From assembly GCA_003165595.1 (NCBI GenBank), contig PLWQ01000034.1, positions 1 through 64,000 on the forward strand: DNA of 64,000 nt. Direction: 5' to 3'. The notes under the pieces are model-generated. The model saw only the letters and a program-made list of their open reading frames with translations. It had not been told where the DNA came from and ran no database searches. Both the position numbers and the translations under genes were made by a program. Positions 17,636 through 26,876 of the stretch are shown piece by piece (position 1 is the stretch's first letter; every line of letters starts with the position of its first letter). Source of the DNA: Fibrobacterota bacterium. GTDB lineage: Bacteria > Fibrobacterota > Chitinivibrionia > Chitinivibrionales > FEN-1185.

Positions 17636-19174
17636 ATGAGGTCTCGTTGCCTTGAGGAAGTTCTTTCAACCGTGTGCGTGGCTGTTGTCCTTCTAGCTTC
17701 TTCCTGCCCCGCCGCGGCCCAACTTGACAACTGGCGATTTCCCTACTACAACCTTGCGGGGCGGCTCGGGCTTTATTCCCCTTCGCCCAGCGGCATGTTC
17801 TGGGATGACCTGGGGTTTTTGCCGGATTCGGCCGGATTCCTTGACAAAACCATTTGGCCCGACAGCGCCCGGAACGCAGAGAACCACTGGATCCTTGAGC
17901 CGGCCGCGTTCGGGTCGATAGGAAACACGAACGCCTACTTCGGCAAGAACTCGGCGCTTGGCGCCACATTGCTCAACGACATCCGCTACAAAGGATTTCT
18001 TACCCGTCAGGTCGTAGACGTCGATTCGAGGTTCATCAACGATCCGCAGTACCCATGGCTTCACGACCGCGGCACCGGGGCGCGGGTGAGCGAGGCATAC
18101 CTGCAGTACGGTTTCACCTACGGATTCTTGCGCGTTGGAAGGCTCTACAGGAACTGGGGGCCGTTTGCCGACAGGAGCCTGATTCTTTCCGCCAATCCCT
18201 ACAGCTACGACGGCGTAGAGTTCGGCCTTCATTCGTCCTGGTTCGAATTCCGACACTTTTTTGCGGCATTTCCAACCAACGGCATTGGCATAGACCTCGA
18301 CACCACCGGCGCAAGCAGGTATTTCACAGCCCATTCGCTCAATTTTCTCCTCGGTAGATTCGGTTCGGTGGGCGTCACCGAGTCCGTTGTATTCGGCAGG
18401 AAGAGCGGGATTCCCGACTTGCAATATGTCAACCCTGTTTCGGTGTACTTTGTCACCAACACCAACGGGGAGGGAGTTGGAAATCTCATGGAAGCGTTCC
18501 AGTGGGACCTGCATCCGTTTACCGACAAAATCTCCCTCAAGGGCCAGATTCTCATCGATGATATTCAGATTGACAACAACGGCCCCGGGGACCAGAAGCC
18601 AAATCACTGGGGCACCGATCTTGGCGCGTTCTGGAACAATTTTCTTCCCCTTTCTTTGCCTCATGGGCTTTCGGTGGAATATCGCTTTCTTTCGCGGTGG
18701 GTATACACTGCCTCCGACGACAATACCGCCAACGGTGAGCGTTACACATACCTCGGAAGAAGCCTCGGCTTTCCCACCGATGACGGAGACAGCCTGAACA
18801 TGTCCTTTACAATTGCCGGAAAGAACTACTGGGGATCACAGCTGGGGCTCAGCTACAAGCGCCAGGGACAGGGGACTGTTCAGTCTTTGTGGCATGACGA
18901 TAGTCTATCGAAGGCCGACCCTTCAAAGTATTCGCGTGACGCCCTCGGCTACCGAACGGAGCCGTCCATTCCCTCGGGCACTGTGGAAAGCACATTTGAC
19001 GTGTTTGTCAACCTATTCGGCTATTACAGCAATTATGTCGATTTTCAGGCCACGCTCCACAACCGATGGGTGACAAACAAGGGAAATATCATTTCGCCTT
19101 TCGTGTACGATCCGCAGATTTCCGTGACGCTTAGCCTTCACTACTGCGACTTCTTCATGAAGCTGCCAAAATGA
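17636..19174 (+). CDS. Wzi-like capsule assembly outer membrane protein
   Basis: 512 residues. Residues 1-28 form a signal peptide (VCVAVVLLASSCPAAAQ). The rest has amphipathic beta-strand periodicity and matches the Wzi/capsule-assembly family in parts such as GFLRVGRLYRNWGP, FEFRHFFAAFPT and YLGRSLGFPTDDGD. It ends FFMKLPK instead of the classical C-terminal Phe. Wzi binds capsule at the outer surface in enterics. The gene sits directly after the initiating sugar transferase, and its stop overlaps the YkgJ-like start (ATGA). Confidence 0.8.
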   Translation: MRSRCLEEVLSTVCVAVVLLASSCPAAAQLDNWRFPYYNLAGRLGLYSPSPSGMFWDDLGFLPDSAGFLDKTIWPDSARNAENHWILEPAAFGSIGNTNAYFGKNSALGATLLNDIRYKGFLTRQVVDVDSRFINDPQYPWLHDRGTGARVSEAYLQYGFTYGFLRVGRLYRNWGPFADRSLILSANPYSYDGVEFGLHSSWFEFRHFFAAFPTNGIGIDLDTTGASRYFTAHSLNFLLGRFGSVGVTESVVFGRKSGIPDLQYVNPVSVYFVTNTNGEGVGNLMEAFQWDLHPFTDKISLKGQILIDDIQIDNNGPGDQKPNHWGTDLGAFWNNFLPLSLPHGLSVEYRFLSRWVYTASDDNTANGERYTYLGRSLGFPTDDGDSLNMSFTIAGKNYWGSQLGLSYKRQGQGTVQSLWHDDSLSKADPSKYSRDALGYRTEPSIPSGTVESTFDVFVNLFGYYSNYVDFQATLHNRWVTNKGNIISPFVYDPQISVTLSLHYCDFFMKLPK

Positions 19175-19944
19175 CTGCGAAGACTCGTCGCATTGCGAAG
19201 CGCCCGTCCACACCCAAGCGCGGATTCTCCCGCCGTCGCGGCCCTGTTGTTCCTGCAAGAGCAAGGCGCATAGAACGGGAGATCGTTGCGATTCTCAAAC
19301 GGCTGCTGGCCGAGGCGTACCCGTCGTGTCTTGACAAGAGGTTTGCCGCCGCCTATGGCGAAGTCCTCAGGCTCTTCGCTGATTACCAGCGTGAGGTGCT
19401 CGCCGCATACCCCCACCGCGTGGCGTGCGGCGCTTCCTGCGGCGTTTGCTGCAACCACTGGCCCGAAGACGCGTATTCGTTTGAGGTGCAATTGATTGCC
19501 GATGCCCTCCGGCGCACGCGGCCGCGCGACCTCGGGATCATCCGGGCTGCGCTGGCGGGCGACATCGCCTGCCTTGACGGAATCAGACGAGCAGTTGACG
19601 AAAAGTTCGACAGTCCGGTACAACGCGAGGCGCTTGGTGACATCGACCCGTACGATGTTGTGCTGTCGTCCTTCTACCAGTTCCAACGCCCCTGTCCGCT
19701 TCTGGACAAAAAAGGGTCGTGCGCCATCTACCGCATCCGTCCGCTTACCTGCAGGGTGTATGTGAGTTTTTCGCCGCCAGAATTGTGTAACCCGGGCACT
19801 ATTCTGGGCGACGAGGCGCGCACGTATCTGCTCGACCTGGAACGCGACTCGAGCGAACTGTTCGACAAACTGCATTTTATGTATGACGTTTTTGACGGAG
19901 ACACGGGTTTCAGGTCGATGCTGCACAGGGCGTTGGAGGAATAA
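19171..19944 (+). CDS. YkgJ-family cysteine-cluster protein
   Basis: 257 residues. The first 35 are very basic (KTRRIAKRPSTPKRGFSRRR). The cluster CGASCGVCC at residues about 87-95, with CPLLDKKGSCAIYRIRPLTC at about 175-195, is the YkgJ (CxxCxCC-type) signature, thought to bind zinc or an Fe-S cluster. Function is not defined for the family. It is coupled to the Wzi-like gene by a 4-base overlap. A second member lies at 61471-62070. Confidence 0.88.
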   Translation: MTAKTRRIAKRPSTPKRGFSRRRGPVVPARARRIEREIVAILKRLLAEAYPSCLDKRFAAAYGEVLRLFADYQREVLAAYPHRVACGASCGVCCNHWPEDAYSFEVQLIADALRRTRPRDLGIIRAALAGDIACLDGIRRAVDEKFDSPVQREALGDIDPYDVVLSSFYQFQRPCPLLDKKGSCAIYRIRPLTCRVYVSFSPPELCNPGTILGDEARTYLLDLERDSSELFDKLHFMYDVFDGDTGFRSMLHRALEE

Positions 19945-20046
19945 GTGCCTAGGTCGTGGATTTCCGATTGACTCAAGTTCGGCTTTCGGGGAATATACAA
20001 AATGTAGGATAACCGTCATCAATGGATGGGATTGCCGCGATTGCCA

Positions 20047-20244
20047 TCAATCGGCATGCCTAGCAAGTAACTTCCTTACCGAAGGAACCAACCTGTTGGG
20101 GATTTCCATAACGGTCCGGGCGCGATCCCGATAGGCCGATTCGTCCTCACGGGTGGCCTCATCAGCTGTTTGACCCTCATAATGTTTGATCACCCTCTTG
20201 ATTTTGTCATCAGTCCATTTCGGCGGCAGATGATTTTTTTTCAC
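20047..20244 (-). CDS. putative antitoxin of DUF4258/BrnT-like pair
   Basis: 65 residues: MKKNHLPPKWTDDKIKRVIK, then a Glu/Asp-rich stretch and VMEIPNRLVPSVRKLLAR. Highly charged and helical. It overlaps the upstream toxin-like gene by 4 bases in toxin-first order, as in brnTA. No DNA-binding domain is certain; the C-terminal IPNRLVPSVRKLL might be a ribbon-helix-helix part. The role is inferred from position. Confidence 0.6.
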   Translation of the reverse strand: MKKNHLPPKWTDDKIKRVIKHYEGQTADEATREDESAYRDRARTVMEIPNRLVPSVRKLLARHAD

Positions 20245-20534
20245 TTTTTTCCTCTGCTCTTCAAGCGGCGTTTATATGCAGATAACGGTTTCCCAGTTAA
20301 CTCGTAAGCGGTGATTATGAATACGCTATCCTGTTGATCCGGAACATATATGACCTTTAAATAACGCCCATTCCGCGTTTTTCCAAGAGCTACCCGTGAC
20401 CCTTCTCGTCCGGCCCGGTCTTCTCCGGGGAAGAGAAGAACGTCTTCAACATCTTCTTCAGTAACCCGGTGCCTGTAAATATGCGGACAGCCGTTTTCAG
20501 GATCAATATAATACCGTACATTTAGTTCCGCCAT
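20241..20534 (-). CDS. BrnT/DUF4258-like toxin
   Basis: 97 residues from ATG 20534 (TTG 20543 is an alternative). The order VRYYIDPENGCPHIYRHRVT, EDVEDVLLFPGEDRAGREGS, VALGKTRNGRYLKVIYVPD and SVFIITAYELTGKP follows BrnT/DUF4258 small ribonuclease-like toxins: helix with acidic residues, G-R-T-x-x-G-R/K-x-L strand, then I-I-T-A-Y/R-x-L. Members of this fold cleave RNA and block translation. The partner gene directly follows. This region is AT-richer than the polysaccharide run before it. Confidence 0.68.
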   Translation of the reverse strand: MAELNVRYYIDPENGCPHIYRHRVTEEDVEDVLLFPGEDRAGREGSRVALGKTRNGRYLKVIYVPDQQDSVFIITAYELTGKPLSAYKRRLKSRGKK

Positions 20535-20683
20535 TATTATCAAATCCCAGGTAAAACGGTATTCTCTTAGCGAAGAAGAATTGTAAGAAATATACCTTAC
20601 TGATCAGCGACAGTATCCATGGGAAATTGATCCTGGAAGGTTTTTGCAAACACCACGTCTTATTGATCAAAAAGGAGGTCGAT

Positions 20684-20821
20684 ATGGCACAGGATTACAA
20701 AGCGGTTTGTCAGAACGCGAGCTGCAGGCATGTGGAGTATTACAACAAGTACCCGACATGCAGCGTTCGCTGCCCCAAATGCGGGTCCGCCATGGTTCCG
20801 AAAAAGGTAGAGGACCGTTAA
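20684..20821 (+). CDS. 45-residue zinc-ribbon-like protein
   Basis: ATG 20684 follows AAAGGAGGTCGAT, one of the best ribosome sites in the window, so this start is chosen over upstream ATG 20627. Cysteines at 9, 14, 25, 29 and 32 (VCQNASC and CSVRCPKCGSAM) suggest one zinc ribbon. No known family; probably cytoplasmic. It precedes a larger orphan gene on the same strand. Confidence 0.7.
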   Translation: MAQDYKAVCQNASCRHVEYYNKYPTCSVRCPKCGSAMVPKKVEDR

Positions 20822-20905
20822 GGGGCAAGGGTCGGCAAAGGCGTGACCTTCTTGCCCTTGACCAGCCGAATTTCCGATTATGCAGCCGGCCGGAAGGAGC
20901 CTGGA

Positions 20906-21607
20906 ATGATGTCGCACACGGAAGTTTCTTTTCAGATGGCGTTTGTCCTGAAGCTGTTCAAACATAGTCTTGGGAAATACGGATATTCCTACCCCTTCAT
21001 CGCCACTTTCAATAAGGGAACAAAACTGCCTATGGACGTAAAAGCGGATTCGCTGCTTGAGCAAAAGACTTATTCAGTAAGGAACGGATGGAATATTAAG
21101 AGCGATGATTTAGAGAAACGCGCGCGGTTCATGCCAGACACCGAAGATGTGTATGTCTCGATTCTGTTGCTCAAACTTAGTTCGAAAGAGGACGAAAAGG
21201 AGACCCTTAAATTATTCAAAAGGTTAGCCCGGCAATACGATCCGGACGCCATCGCATATATAAATAGCTGTTGGTACAATGAATATGAAAATCCCGATAG
21301 TGTTTCGGATGAAGAGGTCCTCACAAATCCGGACTCCGTGAGAGCCATCCATTGCTGTTACTATAAGAGGGAGGATAACATCGCCCGCATGTGCATCCTG
21401 CCTTTCATTTACAAGGGAAAACACAAACAGGAACATCCCGCATTTGAAGAAACAGAAAACATCGGTGACCCGGAATTACGGCATGACGTTCTTGTCTGCG
21501 GTTGCGGCTGGTTCACGAATTATCCCAAGCTCGGGCCTTTTGTGAAGAACCCGTATCGTGGAGTGAAGAGATTCTTGCCCGGAAAGGGAATTTCGTTGTC
21601 GCAATAA
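20906..21607 (+). CDS. hypothetical protein, unknown function
   Basis: 233 residues from ATG 20906 with AAGGAGCC ahead (a second ATG follows at once). No signal peptide or membrane segment. Notable parts: LLKLSSKEDEKETLKLFKRL (helical), INSCWYNEY, IHCCYYKREDNIARM and LVCGCGWFTNYPKLGPF, so several Cys and aromatic residues lie in the C-terminal half. I do not recognise it. It sits between the zinc-ribbon protein and a small membrane protein, all with strong ribosome sites, in an AT-richer accessory patch. Confidence 0.75.
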   Translation: MMSHTEVSFQMAFVLKLFKHSLGKYGYSYPFIATFNKGTKLPMDVKADSLLEQKTYSVRNGWNIKSDDLEKRARFMPDTEDVYVSILLLKLSSKEDEKETLKLFKRLARQYDPDAIAYINSCWYNEYENPDSVSDEEVLTNPDSVRAIHCCYYKREDNIARMCILPFIYKGKHKQEHPAFEETENIGDPELRHDVLVCGCGWFTNYPKLGPFVKNPYRGVKRFLPGKGISLSQ

Positions 21608-21655
21608 AAAGTCAATTTCCAACTCCCTCGTCCAAAATAGCAAAGGAGTCACGGT

Positions 21656-21946
21656 ATGGAATCTCTGGCAATCGCAATTCTCACCAACAAATACCTGATA
21701 ATCGGAGTCACCATCCTTGCGGCACTTATCGCAATCTGCATTGCAGGATGGCTGGCGAGGTTTCTTATTAAACCCGCACTAATCGCCGGCATTATTTTTC
21801 TGGCAGCGATCGTGTTGTATTCCGTTGACTCGTCCGCGGGCAACCGGGTGATTTCAAAGGCCGGGGTGTGTTTTGAAGGAATGAAGAAGCAAACTGAGCA
21901 GGCAAGCAAGGTGGCGGTGGGGCGGATTCGGGAGAGGGAGAAGTGA
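21656..21946 (+). CDS. small membrane protein
   Basis: 96 residues, ATG after AAAGGAGTCACGGT. Two hydrophobic segments (LIIGVTILAALIAICIAGW and LIAGIIFLAAIVLYSV) are followed by a basic, helical cytosolic tail (MKKQTEQASKVAVGRIRERE). Unknown function; last gene of the small plus-strand group before the convergent helicase gene. Confidence 0.7.
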   Translation: MESLAIAILTNKYLIIGVTILAALIAICIAGWLARFLIKPALIAGIIFLAAIVLYSVDSSAGNRVISKAGVCFEGMKKQTEQASKVAVGRIREREK

Positions 21947-21984
21947 AGCCGGAGCAACGTTGACTTTTAGGGCGGCAAAATCTC

Positions 21985-22018
21985 TTCCTTCCATTTTTTG
22001 GTTAAGAAATGGAGGGAA
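21985..22018. terminator. hairpin between convergent genes
   Basis: TTCCTTCCATTT and AAATGGAGGGAA form a 12-base stem (one G-U) with a 10-base loop, between the ends of the small membrane protein and the SNF2 helicase. There is no clear U-run, so it may be a weak two-way terminator or an RNA-stabilising end. Confidence 0.4.
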
Positions 22019-22032
22019 ATCCGCACCTTCCC

Positions 22033-24471
22033 CTATTTGTTCCCTCCGACAATCGAGGCAACCTTTGCCAAAAGCGCCGTAATCGTCGCCTCCTCCGGCA
22101 TCGGAACCTTCAGGTACTGCCTGCCCGAAACCGGATCTTTCTCGACAAGCGAAGACGCCTGCCCGTTTTCACCGGAAGCGAGTGAAGCGGCCAAGCCGCG
22201 CAGAAAGTCCGCGCCATGCTCAAGCAATTTTTGAAACGAATCGACGCGACTGGCCGAAACTCCCGCCGTGCCATTCGGGGGGTATTCTTTTGTCAAGACG
22301 GCAGGCGAATCGTCGCCGGTTGCGATGGTTTCTTGTCCGGAAAGCGGTTGCGGCAATACCGCCGGATCGGCGGCAACCGCGGGAATTTCGCCCGCGACTT
22401 TTTCCACGTCTTTCATAAAGCGGTTGAGGCGCGATTCGCCCATGAAAACCGCATCTTCTCCTCCGTCAAGCACTCCCGCGAAAAGCGACCGTTTGAACGC
22501 CAGAACATTGAGCATGCCGTGTTCGATGGTGCCTTCGGCCACGAAGTTGATTACCCGCACCGGCCGTTTCTGTCCGAGCCGGTGTACCCGGCCGATTCGC
22601 TGCTCCAGCACGGCCGGATTCCACGGTACGTCGAGATTGACCACTGTTGAGGCGTTTTGAAGATTAAGCCCGGTGCCGCCCGCGTCGGTCGAGAGAAAGA
22701 CCCGAACGCTTTGATCGTTTTTGAATACGTCGACCAGGGTGCCTCGCTCTTTCGCGGGTACGCCGCCATGCAGAAAGACGTACCCGATTTTGTTTTTCTT
22801 GAGCACGTTCTCCACCAGTTCGTGCATGCGGTGCCACTGGCTGAAGACCACGGCCTTTTCTCCCTCGGATTGTAACAGGTCGCCGAGAAATGCCGTCAAC
22901 TCATCGATCTTCGGTCCGTGGTGATCGCCTTTGTCAACAAGATAAGTCGAGTCGCACGACATGCGCATGTACTGGAGCGCGACCATCAGCTTTTTCCGGT
23001 CGGATTCCGAAAGGTGCCGGATTTTCTTCCAGCGGGCAACTACCTGCGCCACGACATTGGCGTTGTCCTGGTGAATGGCCATTTGTTCGGAGGTCATGGG
23101 TACGAAAAAGTTTTTATCGAGCCGTTCCGGAAGCTGGGTAAGCACTTGTTTCTTCGTTCGGCGCAGAAGAATTGGAGACAATGTTTCTCCGATACTTGAT
23201 AAATTGCGATACCCCGTTACCTTGCCGGAGCCGTTTTCCGTCACCTGATGACGGTCCAGAAATCGGAAAAGCGGACCAAGCTTGAACCGGTCGATAAACG
23301 ACACAATTGAATGCAATTCTTCAAGCCGGTTTTCGAGCGGCGTGCCGGTAAGGGCGATTGCATATTGCGACTGGAGCGATTTGACGGCCTGGCTTGTACG
23401 GGTTTTCCAGTTCTTGATGCGTTGCGTTTCGTCGAGGATGATGAGATCCCATTGAATCCGCCGAATCCATTTGAGGTCACGAAAAATCTGCTCGTAGTTG
23501 GCGATGGTATAAAAAGTCGCCGCTTCGTAACACCGCAAACGAGCATGAAACTGACCTTCAACGATTGATGCGTCGCGGTCGCAAAATTTGTCAATTTCCT
23601 GTTTCCATTGATATTTGAGGGATGTTGGGCAGACAATGAGGGCGCGCTCGACCCCGAAATGCCGCGCCATGATTTCCGCTGCCGCAATCGCCTGTATCGT
23701 TTTGCCCAGTCCCATTTCATCCGCAATGATGCTGCGCCCGGCCCGTGCGGCGAAAATGGCGCCCTCATATTGGTAAGGATACAGCGACGTCTTGACCCCC
23801 GGTAATTCAGTCTTCTTTGCGTCCACGAGCTCGCCGATTGCGCCGTATGTGTCGTTGATAGTTTGCATACGGTGTAACGCGTCCCGCCATTCCGCGACAA
23901 ATTGGAGAGCGTCGTCATAGACCGTTAATGACGGCTCGATTTTCCGGCCGGTCTTGAGAAAATCTTCGAAACGGATCGCGCCGGTCTTCGTCAGAACGCC
24001 TGTTTGGTCAAAAAAGGTTTTTGCATGTTCCATCATCTTGCGTGGAGCGTTCTTTCCCAAAGCGAAGACGAGTTCCCTCTTCGCGCCGTACCGCAGATAG
24101 ACCTCGCTGAATGCGGGTGAAAACGGCGCCAGCAAAAGACCGCGTTGTCTTTTGTTGCGTCTGAGTCTTCGCAACACGGCTTCAATATGTTTACAGGTGC
24201 CAAGCGTGTTTATGGCGTAGTCGGGGCATGAGCAATAATTGACACCCGACCGATCGCCCCGGATCGAAACACGGTATTCACCGCCGGTAACAGGGTTGGA
24301 AACGGAAAAATCGGAAAAAATCGGATGGCCGCCGGTGTTCCTCAACCTGAACCGCTCTTTTCTCGCGGCCTGAGCCCGCAATCCAGCCTGCCATTCTTCC
24401 AAGGTCATGTCGTCGGGTTTGTGAATGGAGGATAATTCGGATTTGATTGCTCTCTGGTTGATTTTTTTCAT
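22033..24471 (-). CDS. SWIM zinc-finger SNF2-family helicase
   Basis: 812 residues from ATG 24471 (another ATG 9 bases earlier). Residues about 60-105 are a SWIM zinc finger (CSCPDYAINTLGTCKHIEAV). The SNF2 core starts near residue 230: YPYQYEGAIFAARAG, DEMGLGKTIQ (Walker A), IILDETQRIKN (motif II as DETQ instead of DEAH), LTGTPLENRLEEL. The C-terminal helicase lobe has VFSQWHRM, GGTGLNLQNAS and QRIGRVHRLGQKRPV. The last 170 residues are a low-complexity tail. Such ATPases translocate on double-stranded DNA and displace bound proteins; free-standing bacterial ones have been linked to transcription recycling and defence. No partner gene is adjacent. Confidence 0.94.
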   Translation of the reverse strand: MKKINQRAIKSELSSIHKPDDMTLEEWQAGLRAQAARKERFRLRNTGGHPIFSDFSVSNPVTGGEYRVSIRGDRSGVNYCSCPDYAINTLGTCKHIEAVLRRLRRNKRQRGLLLAPFSPAFSEVYLRYGAKRELVFALGKNAPRKMMEHAKTFFDQTGVLTKTGAIRFEDFLKTGRKIEPSLTVYDDALQFVAEWRDALHRMQTINDTYGAIGELVDAKKTELPGVKTSLYPYQYEGAIFAARAGRSIIADEMGLGKTIQAIAAAEIMARHFGVERALIVCPTSLKYQWKQEIDKFCDRDASIVEGQFHARLRCYEAATFYTIANYEQIFRDLKWIRRIQWDLIILDETQRIKNWKTRTSQAVKSLQSQYAIALTGTPLENRLEELHSIVSFIDRFKLGPLFRFLDRHQVTENGSGKVTGYRNLSSIGETLSPILLRRTKKQVLTQLPERLDKNFFVPMTSEQMAIHQDNANVVAQVVARWKKIRHLSESDRKKLMVALQYMRMSCDSTYLVDKGDHHGPKIDELTAFLGDLLQSEGEKAVVFSQWHRMHELVENVLKKNKIGYVFLHGGVPAKERGTLVDVFKNDQSVRVFLSTDAGGTGLNLQNASTVVNLDVPWNPAVLEQRIGRVHRLGQKRPVRVINFVAEGTIEHGMLNVLAFKRSLFAGVLDGGEDAVFMGESRLNRFMKDVEKVAGEIPAVAADPAVLPQPLSGQETIATGDDSPAVLTKEYPPNGTAGVSASRVDSFQKLLEHGADFLRGLAASLASGENGQASSLVEKDPVSGRQYLKVPMPEEATITALLAKVASIVGGNK

Positions 24472-24774
24472 GAAAAACATTCCGGGATTGTGTGAAAACC
24501 GATGATTGTTGAAAGGGCAAAATAAGTTTTCGCGAGAGTCGATAAAAGATTTCTACTCACCCCCATCAGTAAAAGGTTTGGGTAATCGTCACTGCATCGA
24601 CAATTTTCCCCTTTTCCACATCAGAATAGGCTCTGATCTATGGTTCATGCATCATGACATGATTCTTTCGGGGAAAGCATCATAATAGCCGCCAACAAAC
24701 CACAACATGGCGGCAATACAACCTGTTCAGCCCAAATGTATTTTTTGACGATACATAAATCGTGGAGGTTTCCA
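24472..24774. other. divergent intergenic region, helicase / nifS
   Basis: About 300 bases between divergent genes. I see no RNA gene; it should carry promoters for both, but no hexamer pair is convincing. Confidence 0.35.
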
Positions 24775-25935
24775 TTGGACCCCGTCATCTATTTCGACAA
24801 CAACGCCACTACCGCAGTTGCCCCCGAAGTACTTGAGGTCATGCTTCCGTTCCTTTCGGACCGTTACGGCAACCCTTCAAGCATGCACCGCTTTGGCGGC
24901 TTGGTGCGCAGGCAGATCGATGCGGCGCGGCAGCAGGTTGCCGCGCTTCTCGGCGCGCATCCTGAGGAGATTTACTTTACAAGCTGCGGATCCGAGAGCG
25001 ACAGCATGGCCGTGGTCGGGTTCACAAAAGTGCACAAATCACGCGCCCGCATTATCACGTCGATGGTAGAGCATCCCGCCATCCGCTCGCTGTGCCACGG
25101 CCTCAAAGCCGAGGGGTTTGAACTCGTCGAGGTGGGCGTTTCCGGCGCCGGGCTTTTGGACCTCGCATTGGTCTCCCGCCTTCCGCTCGACCCGGACACG
25201 CTGCTTACGTTCATGTGGGCCAACAACGAAACAGGCGTTCTGTTCCCGGTTGAGGAGCTTGCAGCTCTTGCACACGACAAGGGAGCGGTGTTTCACACCG
25301 ACGCGGTTCAGGCGGTGGGCAAAATTCCAACGTCTGTGGAGACGTCCGCTATAGACATGCTGTCTCTGTCGGGCCACAAACTGCACGCGCCAAAGGGCGT
25401 GGGCGCGCTGTATGTACGCAAAGGCACAAAATTGTCGCCCTTCCTCGTGGGCGGCCACCAGGAACACGGTATGCGCGCCGGCACCGAAAACGTGGCCTCC
25501 ATTGTTGGGCTGGGAAAGGCCTGCGAACTGGCCATGGGAAACTTGACCGAAGAGAATACCCGCGTGAGGCGGCTTCGCGACAGGCTCGAAGCCGGGTTGC
25601 TTGCGACCTGCGCCGGTGCCCATCTCAACGGCGATCCCGCGAGGCGCCTGCCCAACACCACCAACGTTAGTTTCGAATTCATCGAGGGCGAGGGCATCCT
25701 GCTGTTGCTGGACGAAAAGGGAATTGCCGCATCGTCCGGCTCCGCGTGCACCAGCGGCTCGCTGGAGCCGTCCCACGTGATGATGGCCATGGGCGTTCCC
25801 TACACGCTGGCGCACAGTTCGGTTCGTTTCAGCCTCAGCCGCTACACCACGGACGCGGACGTTGATGCCGTTCTGGCGGCCATGCCCGCAATCGTTACCA
25901 GGCTGCGCTCGCTGTCGCCTTATGTCAAGAGCTAG
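24775..25935 (+). CDS. NifS/IscS-type cysteine desulfurase
   Basis: 386 residues begun at TTG 24775, set by GTGGAGG six bases ahead and by the conserved beginning VIYFDNNATTAVAP; an upstream ATG at 24736 lacks this support. PLP-binding SLSGHKLHAPKGVGALY holds the Schiff-base Lys, and SGSACTSGSLEPSHV the persulfide Cys, in the short-loop NifS/IscS arrangement. The enzyme takes sulfur from cysteine for Fe-S assembly. nadA follows after one base, and NadA needs a [4Fe-4S] cluster, so this copy probably serves NadA, as in other bacteria with nadA-linked nifS genes. Confidence 0.95.
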   Translation: MDPVIYFDNNATTAVAPEVLEVMLPFLSDRYGNPSSMHRFGGLVRRQIDAARQQVAALLGAHPEEIYFTSCGSESDSMAVVGFTKVHKSRARIITSMVEHPAIRSLCHGLKAEGFELVEVGVSGAGLLDLALVSRLPLDPDTLLTFMWANNETGVLFPVEELAALAHDKGAVFHTDAVQAVGKIPTSVETSAIDMLSLSGHKLHAPKGVGALYVRKGTKLSPFLVGGHQEHGMRAGTENVASIVGLGKACELAMGNLTEENTRVRRLRDRLEAGLLATCAGAHLNGDPARRLPNTTNVSFEFIEGEGILLLLDEKGIAASSGSACTSGSLEPSHVMMAMGVPYTLAHSSVRFSLSRYTTDADVDAVLAAMPAIVTRLRSLSPYVKS

Positions 25936-25936
25936 C

Positions 25937-26848
25937 ATGGCTTCCATCGCCGAGAAAATCCGATCCCTTGCCCGGCAGCAGAATGCCGTCATTCTCGCGC
26001 ACACCTACCAGCCCGCAGACGTGCAGGACGTGGCCGACTATGTGGGCGACTCATACGGGCTCAGCATTGAGGCCTCGCGAACGCCGGCCGACATCATTGT
26101 CTTCTGCGGCGTGATGTTCATGGCCGAGACCGCGGCCATCCTCAACCCGAAAAAACGTGTGCTGATCCCGGAACCGGGCGCCGGCTGTCCCATGGCCGAT
26201 ATGATTACCGCCGACGAACTTTCGCGGCTCAAGGTGCAGTATCCCGGCCACATCGTCGTCTGTTATGTCAATTCAACCGCGGATATCAAGGCGCTGTCGG
26301 ACATCTGCTGCACCAGTTCGAACGCGCTCAGGATTGTGCAGAAGATTCCCGCGGACCGGGGCGTGATCTTTGTGCCCGACAAGCACCTGGGCGGCTGGGT
26401 GCAGGAAAAAACCGGGCGTTCCATGGTTCTATGGGACGGATTCTGCCCCACGCACGCGCGAATCACGCCGGACCTTATTACCGCGGTCCGCGCGCAGCAC
26501 CCCGAGGCGACCGTTCTCATCCACCCCGAAGCTCCCAAGGCGTCGCGCGACCTGGCGGACCACGTTTTCTCGACCGGGGGCATGTGCGATTTTGTGAAGA
26601 AGGACGGCAATCGCGAGTACATCATTGCTACCGAGACGGGCATCATCCACACGCTTTCGAAACAGAACCCGGGCAAGCGGTTTTACGCCGTTAGCGAACA
26701 CGCGCTGTGCCCCAACATGAAGAAGATCTCGATTGAGCTTGTAGCCGAAACGCTCGAGGGGGCCGCAGGTCAGGTGGTGGCTGTGCCGGAGGAGATTGCG
26801 GCCAAGGCGAGGCGCAGCCTGTCGAAGATGATTGAGATGAGCTCGTAA
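25937..26848 (+). CDS. nadA: quinolinate synthase NadA
   Basis: 303 residues, the short NadA form. It condenses iminoaspartate with dihydroxyacetone phosphate to quinolinate in de novo NAD synthesis. The three cluster-binding cysteines are visible: Cys57 (IVFCGVMFMAETAAILNP), Cys170 (LWDGFCPTHARI) and Cys258 (EHALCPNMKKISIE). AHTYQPADVQDVADYVGDS is the N-terminal substrate motif. nadB and nadC are not in the window. The start lies 1 base after the desulfurase stop. Confidence 0.97.
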   Translation: MASIAEKIRSLARQQNAVILAHTYQPADVQDVADYVGDSYGLSIEASRTPADIIVFCGVMFMAETAAILNPKKRVLIPEPGAGCPMADMITADELSRLKVQYPGHIVVCYVNSTADIKALSDICCTSSNALRIVQKIPADRGVIFVPDKHLGGWVQEKTGRSMVLWDGFCPTHARITPDLITAVRAQHPEATVLIHPEAPKASRDLADHVFSTGGMCDFVKKDGNREYIIATETGIIHTLSKQNPGKRFYAVSEHALCPNMKKISIELVAETLEGAAGQVVAVPEEIAAKARRSLSKMIEMSS

Positions 26849-26876
26849 CGACGGCAGTCGAACCGCTTGCAGGAAG

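Noticed and set aside
20820-20862. GGGCAAG...CTTGCCC hairpin after the zinc-ribbon gene
   Set aside because: Stem is only 7 bases with a 21-base loop and no U-run, so not convincing as a terminator.
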